Below, piece after piece: positions 8,744 to 15,710 of a stretch of DNA of 44,679 nucleotides (its first letter is position 1; every line of letters starts with the position of its first letter). The stretch comes from Chloroflexales bacterium ZM16-3 (GTDB lineage Bacteria; Chloroflexota; Chloroflexia; Chloroflexales; Chloroflexaceae), in contig RYFE02000040.1 of the NCBI GenBank assembly GCA_004138175.2, forward strand, positions 1 to 44,679. The letters run 5' to 3'. The notes below the pieces were generated by a model, which saw only the letters and a program-made list of their open reading frames with translations, searched no databases and had not been told where the DNA came from. A program made the position numbers and the translations under genes.

Positions 8744-9582
8744 AGATGCAGTTCTGGGGCGTGCGCGGCTATGTGCCAACGCCGGGCGCTGAGTACCTGC
8801 GCTATGGCGGGAACACCTGCTGCACCGCGCTCTATGGCGCGGATGGCGATCTGGTGGTGATTGACTCGGGCACCGGCTTCTGTCAGCTCGGTGATATGCT
8901 GATGGGGCGCGAGTTTGGTCGCGGCGGCGGTAAGATGACCCTGCTTATCTCTCACACCTACTGGGATCACATCCTCGGGCTGCCCTTCCCTGGCCTAGTG
9001 CATATCCCCGGCAACCGCCTGCACATCTATGGCCCCGACAGCACCCGTGGCTCGCTGGAGATGGTCTACAACGGGATGCTCTCGCCGGTCTACTCGCCGG
9101 TCTACGGCCTGGCCCATATCGGGGCCACCCACAGCTTCCAGCCGATCTCGACGGAGCCGTTTATGGTGGGCGGGATGCGGGTGCGCGCCCTGCCGCTCTC
9201 GCGGCGCAATCATTCGCCAATCTGGGCCTACCGGGTGGAGGAGGCCAACCGGGCGATGGTCTATATCACCGATGTGCGCTACACCAACGACCAGATCTGG
9301 AACCAGGCGGTGCAGTTCGCCGCCGGCGCGCAGGTTCTGGTGCATAGCGCGCCCTACACGCGCCAGGAGCAAGTGGAGGACTACGGCCACAGCCGGGTGG
9401 AGGACGCGATCGAACTGGCCCAAGAGGCCAATGTCGAGCGGCTGGAGATCTTTCACCACGCGCCCACGCGCACCGACGACCAGCTAGACACGCTTGTGTC
9501 GAGCTACCGCCGCCAGCTGATGGATGAGGAGAGCCCGCTGATCTTCGATGCCGCCCGCGAGGGGTTGATCGTCGATGTCTAG
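8740..9582 (+). CDS. MBL-fold protein, second paralogue with altered metal motif
   Basis: This 280-residue paralogue of the upstream gene shares the start (MQFWGVRGYVPTPGAEYLRYGGNT), the SHTYWDHILGLPFPG region, RNHSPIWAYRVEE, ITDVRYT and IFHHAPTRTDDQ. In the HxHxDH signature the second His is replaced by Tyr (His72-Thr-Tyr74-Trp-Asp76-His77), so one zinc ligand is missing. Other ligands look present. It could be a single-metal enzyme, a regulatory or heterodimer partner of the first protein, or inactive. The 4-base overlap with the first gene implies co-translation. A 26-bp hairpin follows the gene. Confidence 0.83.
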   Translation: MKMQFWGVRGYVPTPGAEYLRYGGNTCCTALYGADGDLVVIDSGTGFCQLGDMLMGREFGRGGGKMTLLISHTYWDHILGLPFPGLVHIPGNRLHIYGPDSTRGSLEMVYNGMLSPVYSPVYGLAHIGATHSFQPISTEPFMVGGMRVRALPLSRRNHSPIWAYRVEEANRAMVYITDVRYTNDQIWNQAVQFAAGAQVLVHSAPYTRQEQVEDYGHSRVEDAIELAQEANVERLEIFHHAPTRTDDQLDTLVSSYRRQLMDEESPLIFDAAREGLIVDV

Positions 9583-9626
9583 CGCCGCCAGACTGTGGCA
9601 GCGCTAGACATCACCTTCCATAGGTT

Positions 9627-9681
9627 GTGTTATTGTGCAGAAAGGTGCCAGCGAAGCTGGCACCTTTCTGCACAATAACAC
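9627..9681. terminator. 26-bp perfect hairpin between convergent genes
   Basis: Arms 9627-9652 and 9656-9681 are exact reverse complements around a GAA loop; the centre is GCGAAGC at 9651-9657. It lies between the MBL pair (plus) and the rsgA-linked small genes (minus), as expected of a bidirectional transcript end. Confidence 0.65.
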
Positions 9682-9711
9682 GGGTTGTGGGGCGATATCC
9701 CCAGGCCCACA

Positions 9712-9933
9712 CTATGGCTTGAGCCGGTCTTTGTTCTGGCGGTGGAAGCGGGCGATCTCTTTGCCGAACTTGCGTGAGTCCTGGCGGCGCTGGAGGGCCA
9801 CCGGGTTGATCACGCGGCGGTCATCGCGCTCGCCGCCGCGCTCCTCGCCCTCGCTCATGTGATCGACCTCGTCGATCAGATCCAGCTCGTCCAGGTCGCT
9901 CATGTCGCGCAGGTTGATGCGTAGCCTTGGCAT
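9712..9933 (-). CDS. Small charged hypothetical protein, 73 residues
   Basis: Not recognised. The protein starts MPRLRINLRDMSDLDELDLIDEVDH, a short basic strand followed by a very acidic patch. It ends in a basic half (DDRRVINPVALQRRQDSRK, FHRQNKDRLKP). There is no signal peptide or membrane segment. It is the last gene of a minus-strand run with the 85-residue gene and rsgA, separated by gaps of about 30 bases, so it is probably co-transcribed with the ribosome-assembly GTPase. The polarised charge could suit RNA or ribosome binding, but that is inference. Confidence 0.6.
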   Translation of the reverse strand: MPRLRINLRDMSDLDELDLIDEVDHMSEGEERGGERDDRRVINPVALQRRQDSRKFGKEIARFHRQNKDRLKP

Positions 9934-9961
9934 TGCTCAGTCTACTCCTCTAAAACTACTG

Positions 9962-10219
9962 TTAGTGAAGCGGTCGGGCGAAAGTGCCACCCTCGGGGGC
10001 ACCCTCATCGGCGAATGCGACGCCCTCGCTGTAGCGGGCGCGCAGGGCTGCGCCGGATGAGACCAGCAGCGCGCCAAGGCGGGCCAGCAGCGGGGCGTAG
10101 ACGGGGCGTGACCTGGGAAGCTCGCCATAAGCCGCCCGCAGGCGGGCGGACTGCAGCGCCTCGGCGAGCATCTGTCTGTGACGCTCCTGCGCCTCTAGCA
10201 GGTGATGACGTTCAAGCAC
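9962..10219 (-). CDS. Small hypothetical protein, 85 residues
   Basis: Not recognised. It begins with GTG at 10219, with GAGG 7 bases upstream (GAGGCAATACC then GTG). The sequence MLERHHLLEAQERHRQMLAEAL is a predicted amphipathic helix. A Pro-containing turn and a hydrophobic segment of about 14 residues (APLLARLGALLVSSG) follow, too short for a confident membrane span. It lies between rsgA and the 73-residue gene, 33 and 28 bases from them. Confidence 0.55.
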   Translation of the reverse strand: MLERHHLLEAQERHRQMLAEALQSARLRAAYGELPRSRPVYAPLLARLGALLVSSGAALRARYSEGVAFADEGAPEGGTFARPLH

Positions 10220-10252
10220 GGTATTGCCTCATTTCACATATAGCGGGCGGTG

Positions 10253-11224
10253 CTACTGGTCGCCAGCGCGCAGCCGGGTGTAGCTATCGTAGCGAACCGG
10301 GTCGATCAGGCCCGAGGTGACAGCAGCGCGCACCGCGCAGTCTGGCTCGTGGATGTGGGTGCAGCCGGCGTAGTAGCACTCGCCGAGGAAGGGCCGCAGC
10401 TCACGGTAGCACCAGTCGAGATCTTCGGGCGGCACGTTCCACAGGCCGATCTCGCGGATGCCGGGCGTGTCGGCCACATAGCCGCCGCCCTCTAGGTTCA
10501 GCGGGTGGAGCTCGGCGACGGTGGTGGTGTGGCGGCCTTTGCCGAGCAGGGATGAGACGGCGTTGGTGGCTATGTTGAGGCCGGGGACAATGGCGTTGAG
10601 CAGGCTGCTTTTGCCGACGCCGGACTTGCCGGTGACGACGCTGATCCGCCCGGCGAGGCAGTCGCGGGCCTCGTCGAGCCCCTGGCCGGTGTGGGTGCTG
10701 ACGTAGATCACCCGGTAGCCAATTCGCTCGTAAGGTGCCATCATGGACCGCGCCTCCTCGGCGCTCACCAGGTCGGCCTTGGCGGCCATGATCACCGGGT
10801 CGAGCTCGCTGTGCTCGCAGATCACCAGGTAGCGGTCGAGCATGCGTGGGGAGAATGCGGGCTGGTCGCAGGAGAAGACGAGCAGGGCCTGGTTGACGTT
10901 GGCGACGATCACGTCCTCGGCGCTGCGGGTGCCGGCGGCCTTGCGGGCTAGGCGCGAGCGGCGCGGCAGCACCAGCTCGATCGCGCCCTCGCCGGGGCCG
11001 ACGATGGTGATCTCGACATCGTCGCCGATCACGGCGATGTCGGTGCTCTGGCGCTCGCGCTTGAGCCGACCGCGCAGCTTGCACTCGATCAGGCCGACGG
11101 CTGTCTGCACCCAGAAGAAGCCGCTCTGGGCGCGCAGCACCATACCGCTCACGGTTTCGCGGGCGGGCTTCTTCTCCTGCTTCTCCTCCCTCGCCCGCAG
11201 GCGATCAGCGCTTCTGGTGCTCAT
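10253..11224 (-). CDS. rsgA: RsgA, ribosome small-subunit-dependent GTPase
   Basis: RsgA is a circularly permuted GTPase that helps late maturation of the 30S subunit. The 323 residues comprise an N-terminal OB-fold (about 25-95), then the GTPase with motif order G4-G1-G3. G1 is GKSGVGKS (199-206), G3 is DTPG (252-255), and the C-terminal zinc site is Cys283, Cys288, His290 and Cys296 (C-x4-C-x-H-x5-C). The G4 motif, normally NKxD, reads AKAD (148-151), so the guanine-contacting Asn is Ala. The frame is open 180 bases upstream, but ATG 11224 gives normal length. The start overlaps the preceding 97-residue gene by 20 bases. Confidence 0.92.
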   Translation of the reverse strand: MSTRSADRLRAREEKQEKKPARETVSGMVLRAQSGFFWVQTAVGLIECKLRGRLKRERQSTDIAVIGDDVEITIVGPGEGAIELVLPRRSRLARKAAGTRSAEDVIVANVNQALLVFSCDQPAFSPRMLDRYLVICEHSELDPVIMAAKADLVSAEEARSMMAPYERIGYRVIYVSTHTGQGLDEARDCLAGRISVVTGKSGVGKSSLLNAIVPGLNIATNAVSSLLGKGRHTTTVAELHPLNLEGGGYVADTPGIREIGLWNVPPEDLDWCYRELRPFLGECYYAGCTHIHEPDCAVRAAVTSGLIDPVRYDSYTRLRAGDQ

Positions 11225-11498
11225 AGACCTGAACCTCCAGATTGCTGATGCCAAGGACGTCGAAGGTGAAGCTGAGAATTCTATCGATGACCGATGACTC
11301 GGGCTGCCCGCTGTCTGATTTGGCGACGAGCGAGACCCGCGCCCTGCGGTGTTGGTCATCTGGTATATCGGGCGAACAGTGGCTGATCGTGCCATCTCGT
11401 TCAAGGATGATCAAGGTTGTATTCCCCTCGGAAGTTCGCTGCATGTCTGACGACGGCGGCAGATGCGTGGCCCCGACCGATTGTTCGATGAGTATCAT
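11205..11498 (-). CDS. Hypothetical protein, 97 residues, overlapping rsgA
   Basis: Not recognised. A polar N-terminus (VGATHLPPSSDMQRTSEGN) precedes a compact, mixed strand-like segment (TTLIILERDGTISH, ARVSLVAKSD) and a hydrophobic C-terminal part (IDRILSFTFDVLGISNLEV). There is no signal peptide. AGAGGAAT lies about 10 bases before the ATG. The last 20 bases overlap the rsgA start, which suggests translational coupling. A real gene is likely because of this coupling and the folded-protein-like composition. Confidence 0.5.
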   Translation of the reverse strand: MILIEQSVGATHLPPSSDMQRTSEGNTTLIILERDGTISHCSPDIPDDQHRRARVSLVAKSDSGQPESSVIDRILSFTFDVLGISNLEVQVYEHQKR

Positions 11499-11571
11499 CT
11501 TTGTCTATTCCTCTGCTGATGGTCACTTCCGAACGATGCGATCTTGTCCGACGTCGCGCCCGAGGGGATAC

Positions 11572-11608
11572 AAAAAGGCCGTGGGCGCCTTCTCTGCGCG
11601 CCACGGCC
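11572..11608 (-). terminator. Second intrinsic terminator of the small-peptide unit
   Basis: The stem GGCCGTGG/CCACGGCC (11577-11584 with 11601-11608), extended by an inner GCGC pair, is followed on the minus strand by TTTTT (11572-11576). It lies just downstream of the first terminator. Confidence 0.75.
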
Positions 11609-11610
11609 TC

Positions 11611-11655
11611 AAAAAAGTGAGGCTGTGGGCGCCTGTCTGGTCGCCCACAGCCTCA
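11611..11655 (-). terminator. First intrinsic terminator of the small-peptide unit
   Basis: A perfect 14-bp stem (11618-11631 with 11642-11655) has a 10-base loop. On the minus strand it is followed by a run of six T (11611-11616). It begins 22 bases after the stop of the 41-residue frame. Confidence 0.85.
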
Positions 11656-11677
11656 TACTCACTGTGCGGAGCTGATG

Positions 11678-11803
11678 TTAGCTCCTGAGTAGATGCGAGG
11701 GGAGACCAGGCCCATCACTGCGAACGCCGAAGATGAGCTCAAGCCGGGCCTTGCGGCCCGCACCGGCAGCGCCGGCGGTCATAATGTACGCTGTGAAGTT
11801 CAT
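11678..11803 (-). CDS. Candidate 41-residue peptide gene
   Basis: A short frame, too small for usual calling, starts at ATG 11803 after AGAGGAG at a spacing of about 6 bases and stops with TAA at 11678. The peptide starts MNFTAYIMTAGAAGAGRKA and ends GPGLPSHLLRS. It is basic, Gly/Ala-rich and lacks Cys. A TTGACA promoter lies upstream and two tandem intrinsic terminators downstream, so it may be transcribed alone as an RNA of about 250 bases. It could be a small protein, a peptide precursor, or an sRNA with a fortuitous frame. No homologue is recognised. Confidence 0.5.
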   Translation of the reverse strand: MNFTAYIMTAGAAGAGRKARLELIFGVRSDGPGLPSHLLRS

Positions 11804-11838
11804 GAACAGCTCCTCTGCGACTAAGCCCAGATAACCTA

Positions 11839-11892
11839 TGGTACTGTCATACCAATGGGGCTAGGATAGCATAGGGCCACAGATATTGTCAA
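11839..11892 (-). promoter_or_regulatory. Promoter with operator-like palindrome for the peptide unit
   Basis: On the minus strand a perfect TTGACA (11887-11892), an 18-base spacer and TATCCT (11863-11868) form a promoter. The palindrome TGGTA-N6-TACCA (11839-11854) begins near the expected transcript start. Its GGTA/TACC half-sites resemble those beside the oxidoreductase promoter at 7616-7635. Confidence 0.5.
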
Positions 11893-11916
11893 TGGCCTAT
11901 GATCAGACTTTCGGCT

Positions 11917-12045
11917 GAGTCGGGAGTCGGGAGTCGGGAGTCGGGAGTCGGGAGTCGGGAGTCGGGAGTCGGGAGTCGGGAGTCAGGAGTCGGGAGTCGG
12001 GAGTCGGGGCGGCCCTGACTCCTGACTCCCGACTCCTGACTCCTG
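11917..12045. repeat. Heptamer array: 13 GAGTCGG units plus inverted units
   Basis: Thirteen contiguous 7-bp units of GAGTCGG (11917-12007, one variant GAGTCAG) are followed by four to five reverse-complement units (CCTGACT/CCCGACT, 12014-12045). The two parts can pair. The array fills much of the 435-base gap between the peptide unit and htpG; the rest of the gap holds the repeat at 12136 and a possible -10 TACAAT at 12106-12111. Confidence 0.9.
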
Positions 12046-12135
12046 AGGCCCTCTAACAGAGATTTTGCGCGGCGCTAACGTTGCTCTAACATTCATCATC
12101 TATCGTACAATGGAATAAGCTGTGCCTATCTCTGG

Positions 12136-12202
12136 CCCTCACCCCGCCTCGCTGCGCTCGGCACCCCTCTTCCGCACGCGGGAGAGGGGCAGGGGGTGAG
12201 GG
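12136..12202. repeat. Imperfect palindrome CCCTCACCCC...GGGGTGAGGG upstream of htpG
   Basis: CCCTCACCCC (12136-12145) and GGGGTGAGGG (12193-12202) are exact inverted ends. The inner parts CACCCCTCTTCC and GGGAGAGGGGC also pair partly. This motif type is a common dispersed intergenic repeat in GC-rich genomes. It lies between the likely htpG promoter region and the gene. Confidence 0.7.
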
Positions 12203-12238
12203 CGGCACACACATTGATCAAAAAAGGAGCCTGGCCCT

Positions 12239-14131
12239 ATGACAATCGATCAGGAGACGACGCACCAGCCGGAGGCGATGAGCTTCCGCGCCGAGGTGCA
12301 GCAGGTGCTGAACATTCTGGCCCACTCGCTGTATACCGACCGTGAGATATTTCTACGCGAGCTGATCTCGAACGCCTCGGATGCGCTGAACCGGCTGCAG
12401 TTTGAGATGCTGACGAATCAGGATGTGCGCGATGCCGACGCCGAGCTGGCGATCTGGGTGGAGGTCGATAAGGATGCCCGCACGATCACCGTGCGCGACA
12501 CGGGCACCGGCCTGACCCGCCAGGAGATGATCGACCACCTGGGCACGATCGCCCAGTCGAGCGCGCGGGCGTTTGTCCAGCAGGCGAAGGCCCAGAACGC
12601 AAACTCTAGCGAGATTATTGGCCAGTTTGGCGTGGGCTTCTACTCGGTGTTTATGGTCGCCGATAAGATCACGGTGACATCGCGCTCCTTCCAGCCCGAC
12701 GCCGAGGCGGCGGTCTGGGAGTCGACCGGCGGCGACAGCTTCACGGTGGATGTGGCCGAGCGCGAGGGGCGCGGCACGAGCATCACGCTGCACCTGAAGG
12801 AGGACGCGGCCGAGTTCGCTAACGACTGGAAGCTTGAGCAGATCATCAAGCGCCACTCGGACTTTGTCTCGTTCCCGATCTATATGGGCGATCGCCAGGT
12901 GAACCAGCAGAAGGCGCTCTGGCGGCGCGCCCCGCGCGAGGTGGAGGCCGAGCAGTACAAGAGCCTCTACCAGCAGATGACGATGGACTATGATGAGCCG
13001 CTGCTGAAGCTGCACCTCTCCACCGACGCGCCGATCGACCTGCACAGCATCCTGTTTGTGCCGGCCAAGCGCGAGCGCGGGATCATCGAGCGGCGCGTCG
13101 AGGGCAAGATCAAGCTCTACTCGCGCAAGGTGCTCATCCAGGAGGACGCGAAGGAGCTGCTGCCGAACTACTTCCGCTTTGTGGAGGGCGTGGTCGATAG
13201 CGAGGATCTGCCGCTGAATGTCTCGCGCGAGGGCGTGCAGAGCAATGTGGGCGCGAACATCGCGTCGCCCATCCAGCAGCGGATCAAGAAGACGCTGACC
13301 GGCAGGCTGCACCGCGAGCTGAATGATTTGGCGGAGAAAGACCCGGAGAAGTTCGCGGCCTTCTGGACGGAGTTTGGCGTCTTCATCAAGGAGGGCGTGG
13401 CGACCGACTTTGAGGGCCGCGACGACCTGCTGAAGCTGCTGCGCTTCAACAGCACGACGAGCGGCGAGGCGCTGATCACGCTGGCCGACTATAAGGGCCG
13501 GATCGTCGAGGGGCAGACCGAGATCTACTATGTGATGGGCGGCAGCCTGGAGGCGGCGCGCACTAGCCCGCACCTCGACCCGTTCACGGCGCGGGGGATC
13601 GAGGTGCTGCTCTTCGGCGAGCTGATGGATGGCTTTATGCTCTCGGGGCTGCGCGAGTTCGAGGGGATGAAGCTGCGGAATGTGGATGAGGCGGACATTG
13701 AGCTGCCGGGCGAGGTTGACGCGCCCGAGGGCAGCCTGAGCGACGAGGAGTTCGCCCAGCTGGCCGGGAGCTTCGCGGCGGCGCTGGGCGAGGAGGTGAA
13801 GGAGATCCGGGCATCGAAGGTGCTGCGCGATAGCCCGGCGCGGCTGGTGAGCGATGACGACGGCCCCGGCCGCGAGATGCAGCGTATCCAGCAGATGCTC
13901 GGGCGCGAGAGCGAGCCGCTGCCCCGCGTGCTGGAGCTGAACCCCTCGCACCCGCTGATCACATCGCTGGCCCGCCGGGCTGCGGCTGACCAGGCTGACC
14001 CGATCATTGCGGCGGTGGCCGAGCAGCTCTACGATAACGCGCTGCTGCTGGAGGGCCTGCACCAGAACCCGGCCACGATGGTGCCGCGTATCCAGCGGCT
14101 GCTTGAGGCGGCGGCGAGCATGGGTAAGTAG
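12239..14131 (+). CDS. htpG: HtpG, bacterial Hsp90 chaperone
   Basis: This ATP-driven dimeric cytosolic chaperone acts on late folding intermediates. The 630 residues are full length. The N-terminal GHKL ATPase shows FLRELISNASDALNRLQ (with the catalytic Glu and metal-binding Asn), DTGTGLTRQEM and the lid segment GQFGVGFYSVFMVAD. The middle domain contains ILFVPAKRERG and the conserved DSEDLPLNVSRE with the catalytic-loop Arg. The C-terminal part supports dimerisation, and the eukaryotic MEEVD tail is absent as in other bacteria. AAAAGGAG lies 9 bases before the ATG. Confidence 0.97.
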   Translation: MTIDQETTHQPEAMSFRAEVQQVLNILAHSLYTDREIFLRELISNASDALNRLQFEMLTNQDVRDADAELAIWVEVDKDARTITVRDTGTGLTRQEMIDHLGTIAQSSARAFVQQAKAQNANSSEIIGQFGVGFYSVFMVADKITVTSRSFQPDAEAAVWESTGGDSFTVDVAEREGRGTSITLHLKEDAAEFANDWKLEQIIKRHSDFVSFPIYMGDRQVNQQKALWRRAPREVEAEQYKSLYQQMTMDYDEPLLKLHLSTDAPIDLHSILFVPAKRERGIIERRVEGKIKLYSRKVLIQEDAKELLPNYFRFVEGVVDSEDLPLNVSREGVQSNVGANIASPIQQRIKKTLTGRLHRELNDLAEKDPEKFAAFWTEFGVFIKEGVATDFEGRDDLLKLLRFNSTTSGEALITLADYKGRIVEGQTEIYYVMGGSLEAARTSPHLDPFTARGIEVLLFGELMDGFMLSGLREFEGMKLRNVDEADIELPGEVDAPEGSLSDEEFAQLAGSFAAALGEEVKEIRASKVLRDSPARLVSDDDGPGREMQRIQQMLGRESEPLPRVLELNPSHPLITSLARRAAADQADPIIAAVAEQLYDNALLLEGLHQNPATMVPRIQRLLEAAASMGK

Positions 14132-14152
14132 GCAATACCGCAGAAGTCGCCC

Positions 14153-14227
14153 TGTCACGCTGAGCGCAGCGAAGCGTCCCGGTGTCGCTATAGACCGCCG
14201 GGACGCTTCGCTGCGCTCAGCGTGACA
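14153..14227. terminator. 30-bp perfect hairpin between htpG and the LCP gene
   Basis: Arms 14153-14182 and 14198-14227 are exact reverse complements, starting TGTCACGCTGAGCGCAGCGA, with a 15-base loop. The core resembles the stems of the 115-bp elements at 23673 and 34336 (CTGAGCGAAGCGAAG). Outer, weaker inverted ends (GAAGTCGCCCTGTCA and its partner) also resemble theirs, but no flanking target duplication is seen. It probably serves as a bidirectional transcript end. Confidence 0.65.
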
Positions 14228-14264
14228 TGATGACAGGGTGACTTTCGCGCTACAAGGGCTTACC

Positions 14265-15710
14265 TCACGGGGTGGCCCAGCCCTCGCGGTAGTCTGCGCC
14301 GAGGATGAGGACGATATCGGTGCGCAGGGGCGCGGGCGCGGCGTCGGGGGGCGGGCTGCTGAAGACATAGCGCCGGTCGAGCTGGAGTAGGTCGGCCAGC
14401 CGCCCGAGCGTCTGCGGGTGATCGCCGTAGTCGATCAGCTGGCTGTGGGCGACGGCAGCCGGGGCGTCAGCCGGTTCGACTGTGATAAAGCCACGGGCGC
14501 GTAGGGCTGATGCGACCTGGCCGGCGAGCCCCTGCACCTCGGCGCCGTTCTGCACCTGAACGCGGGCGACCTCCGCGTTGGCCTCGGGGCCAGCCATCAG
14601 GCGGGCCACCAGGGCCGCGACATCGCCCTTATCCCAGTAGATATCAGAGCCGATCTCCTGAACCACCGCGACATCGTTCGGGTTAATGCTGATCTGGATG
14701 ATCTGGTCGGGCTCAAGGCGCTGGGCCAGGTCGGCCAGACCGCGCAGGGTGTCGAGGTCGCCCAGCGGCAGCGTGGTGCTGACGCTCTGCTCAAGGTCGC
14801 TGGCGAGGGCGGGCAGGAGGGTTGCCTGACGAAGCAGGCCACGGGAGCGCACCTCGGCGAGGATGGACTGGAGCACCTGCTGCTGACGCCGCGAGCGGTC
14901 GAAGTCGCTTGAGCTGTGGCGCGAGCGGGCGTAGCGCAGGGCGGTGGCCCCGTCGAGCACCTGGATTCCGGCGGGGATATAGACCCGCTCGTAGCCGTAG
15001 TCGTCTGTGGGGTAGGACGGATCGAGCAGCGGGCGGGGCACATCAACCGTGACGCCGCCGAGCGTATCGACCACGCGCTGGAAGCCACGGAAGTCGATCT
15101 GGGCGACATAGTCCACCTTCAGGCCGAGGAACCCCTCGACCGTCTCGGCGGCGAGTGCGCCGCCTGCGGCATCCTGTGCGGTGCCCTCGCCGTAGATCTC
15201 GGCGGCGTGGTTGAAGCCATAGGAGTAGGCGGCGTTGATCTTCTGCTGGCCGAGGTTAGGGATATCGGCGACCGAGTCACGCGGGATGGAGAGCATGCCG
15301 GCCCAGCCCTGGGCGGGGTCGATATGGACGAGGATGAGCGTGTCGCTGCGCACGCCCTCCTGCATATCGGGGCGGCTGTCGACTCCTACCAGCAGGATAT
15401 TGAGCGGGGTGCGCAGGGTGGGCGGAGGCGTAGCGACAGGCTGACCGGATGCGGCGGTGGGTCGACGCGGGTCGGCCTGCTGGATCGCGCTGAGGGCACC
15501 CCGAGCCCAGTTAAAGGCCAGCGCGAGCACGATGATCAGCAGGGCAGCGAGCGCGGCGGTGCCGCCGAGGAGGTGCGGCCCGCAGCCGGAGCGCGGGCCG
15601 GGAGGGCGCCGCCGGGCCGCGCGGCGTGAGGCCACGCGCTCGCGTGCGGTGCGGGGGCGACCACGGAGGGACGCAGCGCGCTGACTCTCTACTGCTCCGG
15701 TGACGGCCAC
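14265..15710 (-). CDS. LytR-CpsA-Psr (LCP) family cell-wall protein
   Basis: LCP proteins transfer undecaprenyl-linked glycopolymers to peptidoglycan or other surface acceptors. The 481 residues have an Arg-rich cytoplasmic N-terminus (residues 1-45) and one membrane helix (about 48-68, GGTAALAALLIIVLALAF). The extracellular LCP domain (about 100-260) contains NILLVGVDSRPD, RSDTLILVHID, MLSIPRDS and ALRYARSRHSSSDFDRSRRQQ, the pyrophosphate-binding Asp and Arg residues. A C-terminal LytR_C-like domain (about 375-480) follows. The start is GTG 15710 with AGGA nearby. It lies inside the end of the phosphatase gene (22-base overlap), so the two are coupled. Confidence 0.88.
   Translation of the reverse strand: MAVTGAVESQRAASLRGRPRTARERVASRRAARRRPPGPRSGCGPHLLGGTAALAALLIIVLALAFNWARGALSAIQQADPRRPTAASGQPVATPPPTLRTPLNILLVGVDSRPDMQEGVRSDTLILVHIDPAQGWAGMLSIPRDSVADIPNLGQQKINAAYSYGFNHAAEIYGEGTAQDAAGGALAAETVEGFLGLKVDYVAQIDFRGFQRVVDTLGGVTVDVPRPLLDPSYPTDDYGYERVYIPAGIQVLDGATALRYARSRHSSSDFDRSRRQQQVLQSILAEVRSRGLLRQATLLPALASDLEQSVSTTLPLGDLDTLRGLADLAQRLEPDQIIQISINPNDVAVVQEIGSDIYWDKGDVAALVARLMAGPEANAEVARVQVQNGAEVQGLAGQVASALRARGFITVEPADAPAAVAHSQLIDYGDHPQTLGRLADLLQLDRRYVFSSPPPDAAPAPLRTDIVLILGADYREGWATP

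Noticed and set aside
11917-12045. CRISPR array
   Set aside because: Units are 7 bp, contiguous and without unique spacers, and no cas genes are present.
12353-14368. 671-codon minus-strand frame opposite htpG
   Set aside because: Antisense shadow of htpG, running on into the downstream hairpin repeat.
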